This document shows, piece after piece, positions 4,848 to 6,285 of a DNA stretch of 6,285 bases. Position numbers and translations under genes: made by a program. The first letter of the stretch is position 1. Every line of letters begins with the position of its first letter. This DNA is from Burkholderiaceae bacterium. Lineage in GTDB: Bacteria > Pseudomonadota > Gammaproteobacteria > Burkholderiales > Burkholderiaceae_E. The stretch is taken from positions 1 through 6,285 of the forward strand of contig JALQWJ010000093.1 of assembly GCA_023258775.1 (NCBI GenBank), written 5' to 3'. A model generated the notes under the pieces. It was not told the DNA's origin and ran no database searches. It saw only the letters and a list, made by a program, of their open reading frames with translations.

Positions 4848-5764
4848 GCAAATTCAACCTGTCGGCGCAAGTCATCAGGTTGAAGCGTTTGGGTACAAAG
4901 CTGAGCGAAACGATATGCATAACGTTTTAAAATCTGCCCTCTTCTAAAAGCCATCAAGGTTGTGTTGGGACCAAAAAGATGGCCTGCCTCGATCTTTCGC
5001 AAGCCCAAATCACGAATTGGATCAAAGGCCATAGCGGCAATAATGCCAACGCCAAGGCCACAAGCTACATAAGTCTTGATCACATCAGCATCAAGCGCTG
5101 ACATCACGATGTTTGGCTTTTTGGCAAAACGCATAAAGCCCTGCTCGATACGTTGTCGACCGGTGAATCCACTGTGATAAGTAACAAGCGGCCACTTCGC
5201 CAGGGCTTCGATATCAAGCGGTTGACGAAGCAAGGGATGATCAACGGGCACAACAACAGCATGGGTCCATTGATAATAGGGAAAGGTGACAAGTTCGTCG
5301 TGCTGCGAAAGCAGTTCAGTTGCGATACCGATTTGGGCCTGACCCCTCAGTAACCATTCAACAATTTGTTGCGGGCTGCCTTGCTGAAGGCTGAGTTGAA
5401 CTTTAGGGAATTCGCGTCGAAATCCGACCACGATGTCGGGCAAAACATAGCGAGCCTGCGTGTGCGTCGTGGCAATGCTCAACTGCCCGGTGTCAGTTTC
5501 ACGAAACTGCTCAGCTAGGCAGGTGATGTTGCCCGCCTCGACCAATAAACGCTCGAGCATCGGCAAGAGTTGTTCACCGGCCTCGGTCAGGCCCGTGAAT
5601 CTTTTCCCATGACGGACAAAAACGCCAAGACCGAGTTCGCTTTCAAACTCACGGACTTGTTTACTAAGGGCCGATTGCGAACTATGCAAGACCTGCGCCG
5701 CTGCCGTTAGGCTGAATTCCTGACGTACTACTTCGCGCACCACGCGCAACTGCAACAGATTCAT
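4838..5764 (-). CDS. cysB: CysB-family LysR-type transcriptional regulator
   Basis: This 308-residue protein is a LysR-type regulator of the CysB/Cbl branch, which activates sulfate assimilation or alkanesulfonate-use genes and senses sulfur status through sulfate, O-acetylserine or related ligands. Residues 1-60 are the winged helix-turn-helix (LQLRVVREVVRQEFSLTAAA, SSQSALSKQVREFESELGL, RHGKRFTGLTEAG). The effector domain keeps the diagnostic IATTHTQARYVLP (97-109) with Thr100, Thr102 and Gln103, QQGSPQQIVE (127-136), IATE with Thr149, SGFTGR with Thr201, and the very conserved LDADVIKTYVACGLGVGIIA (224-243). These line up with the sulfate-pocket residues of enteric CysB. ATG 5764 is chosen because CysB proteins begin directly with this M-x-L-x-Q-x-R; an upstream TTG at 5800 would add 12 unrelated residues. 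N-terminal wording resembles burkholderial CysB. A Cbl/SsuR-like paralogue cannot be excluded, so the symbol is provisional. It diverges from dsbB across 38 bp. Confidence 0.9.
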   Translation of the reverse strand: MNLLQLRVVREVVRQEFSLTAAAQVLHSSQSALSKQVREFESELGLGVFVRHGKRFTGLTEAGEQLLPMLERLLVEAGNITCLAEQFRETDTGQLSIATTHTQARYVLPDIVVGFRREFPKVQLSLQQGSPQQIVEWLLRGQAQIGIATELLSQHDELVTFPYYQWTHAVVVPVDHPLLRQPLDIEALAKWPLVTYHSGFTGRQRIEQGFMRFAKKPNIVMSALDADVIKTYVACGLGVGIIAAMAFDPIRDLGLRKIEAGHLFGPNTTLMAFRRGQILKRYAYRFAQLCTQTLQPDDLRRQVEFAQP

Positions 5765-5802
5765 GGCAGGATCGACCCTTGCTTGATGTTTGAAGACCAA
5801 CG

Positions 5803-6285
5803 ATGCTCAACCTTACCATCCGTTCAGAACACTTAAAGGCCGCAATTGGCGCATGGATCGCCTTGGTAAGCTTTTCACTTGGCGTGGCGCTTTATAGCCA
5901 ACATTATCTTGGCATGGTGCCCTGCCCATGGTGTGTGATCCAACGCCTATTTATGCTGCTTAGCCTTGGATTAAGTCTTTTGATGTTAAGTAGCGTTCGC
6001 CTACCCATCGCCTTGCTTGTTCCGACGCTGGCCCATCTCTTGATACAGCTCAGCGGCATCGCTGCTTCGCTGTATCAGGCCTTGGTTGCAAGCCACGACA
6101 GCGAATGCGTCATGGGGCTTGCAGACAAACTTTTAATGGCAAGCGGTCTTGAGCAAAGCTGGCCTTGGATGTTTGCCGCTTCAACATCCTGCGCTGATGC
6201 TGCAAAAGCAACGCTTTTTGGCATGAGCTTTGCGTGGCTGGCCTTCACACTCTTCTTGCTGGGTGCTTTGTTCTCGCTCGTTTGC
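5803..6285 (+). CDS. dsbB: DsbB disulfide-bond oxidoreductase (3' end beyond window)
   Basis: This is an inner-membrane protein that reoxidises periplasmic DsbA and passes electrons to quinone; 161 codons are visible and no stop is reached. Four hydrophobic segments are readable (about 14-31, 49-65, 67-90 and 138-160), the normal DsbB topology. The first periplasmic loop has the redox pair Cys41-Pro-Trp-Cys44, and Arg48 follows it, equivalent to the quinone-site arginine of E. coli DsbB. The second loop has Cys102 and Cys130, the pair that exchanges with DsbA. Cys41, Cys44, Arg48 and Cys130 even keep E. coli numbering, so ATG 5803 is well supported although the Shine-Dalgarno is poor. The amount missing is probably only a few residues. 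It is divergent from the CysB-like regulator; its promoter must lie in or near that gene's start. Confidence 0.93.
   Translation, partial: MLNLTIRSEHLKAAIGAWIALVSFSLGVALYSQHYLGMVPCPWCVIQRLFMLLSLGLSLLMLSSVRLPIALLVPTLAHLLIQLSGIAASLYQALVASHDSECVMGLADKLLMASGLEQSWPWMFAASTSCADAAKATLFGMSFAWLAFTLFLLGALFSLVC

Noticed and set aside
4543..4947. Long alternative-frame reading frames across the DUF2889 end and into the regulator's 3' end
   Set aside because: Translations are Arg/Lys/Ser-rich without motifs and are shadows of two well-supported genes.
5765..5800. Extended N-terminus of the CysB-like regulator from TTG 5800
   Set aside because: Adds 12 residues absent from CysB proteins, which start directly at the M-x-L-x-Q block; ATG 5764 fits the family.

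Overview
The window is a moderate-GC bacterial chromosome segment, most likely from a betaproteobacterium of the Burkholderiales type. That placement is inferred from the CysB-like regulator, whose N-terminus reads like burkholderial CysB, from a DsbB with a CPWC active site, from a DUF2889 gene and from a PhoX-family phosphatase end. No 16S or other phylogenetic marker is present, so it is tentative.

Left part, + strand: the last 90 codons of a PhoX (DUF839) family phosphatase (3-275) overlap by one base, in a TAATG junction, with a secreted lipoprotein subtilisin/kexin-like S8 protease carrying a C-terminal P-domain (275-1978).

Centre: a 224-bp gap (1979-2202) is dense with signals. It holds a candidate small RNA of about 77 nt on the minus strand (about 2064 to 1988), with its own sigma70-type promoter, CUCC-bearing hairpins and a strong intrinsic terminator. 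It also holds a plausible opposing promoter for the gene at 2203. The promoters are covered by two tandem palindromes of the form TGTCAA-N6-TTGAC(A/T), which match the TGT-N12-ACA operator of PpsR/CrtJ photosynthesis repressors. To the right are two tandem, diverged cobalamin-binding proteins of the PpaA/AerR type (2203-3069 and 3318-4148), the family known as B12- and light-linked antirepressors of PpsR/CrtJ. They are separated by a 248-nt hairpin-rich stretch. No bacteriochlorophyll, carotenoid or reaction-centre gene is visible. The set therefore looks like a PpsR/PpaA-type light or redox switch that may act outside a photosynthesis cluster and may use a small RNA as output. This is the most interesting part of the window.

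Right part: a DUF2889 gene (4218-4847, +) converges on, and overlaps by 10 bp, a CysB-family LysR regulator (4838-5764, -). That regulator is divergent, across only 38 bp, from a DsbB disulfide-bond oxidoreductase (5803 to the window end, +, 3' end not in the window).

How the parts may work together (inference): an unseen PpsR-like repressor would bind the two palindromes and control both the small RNA and the first B12 protein; one or both B12 proteins would relieve repression in response to light or oxygen; the small RNA, with anti-Shine-Dalgarno CUCC segments, would act on mRNA start sites, possibly including that of the second B12 gene.
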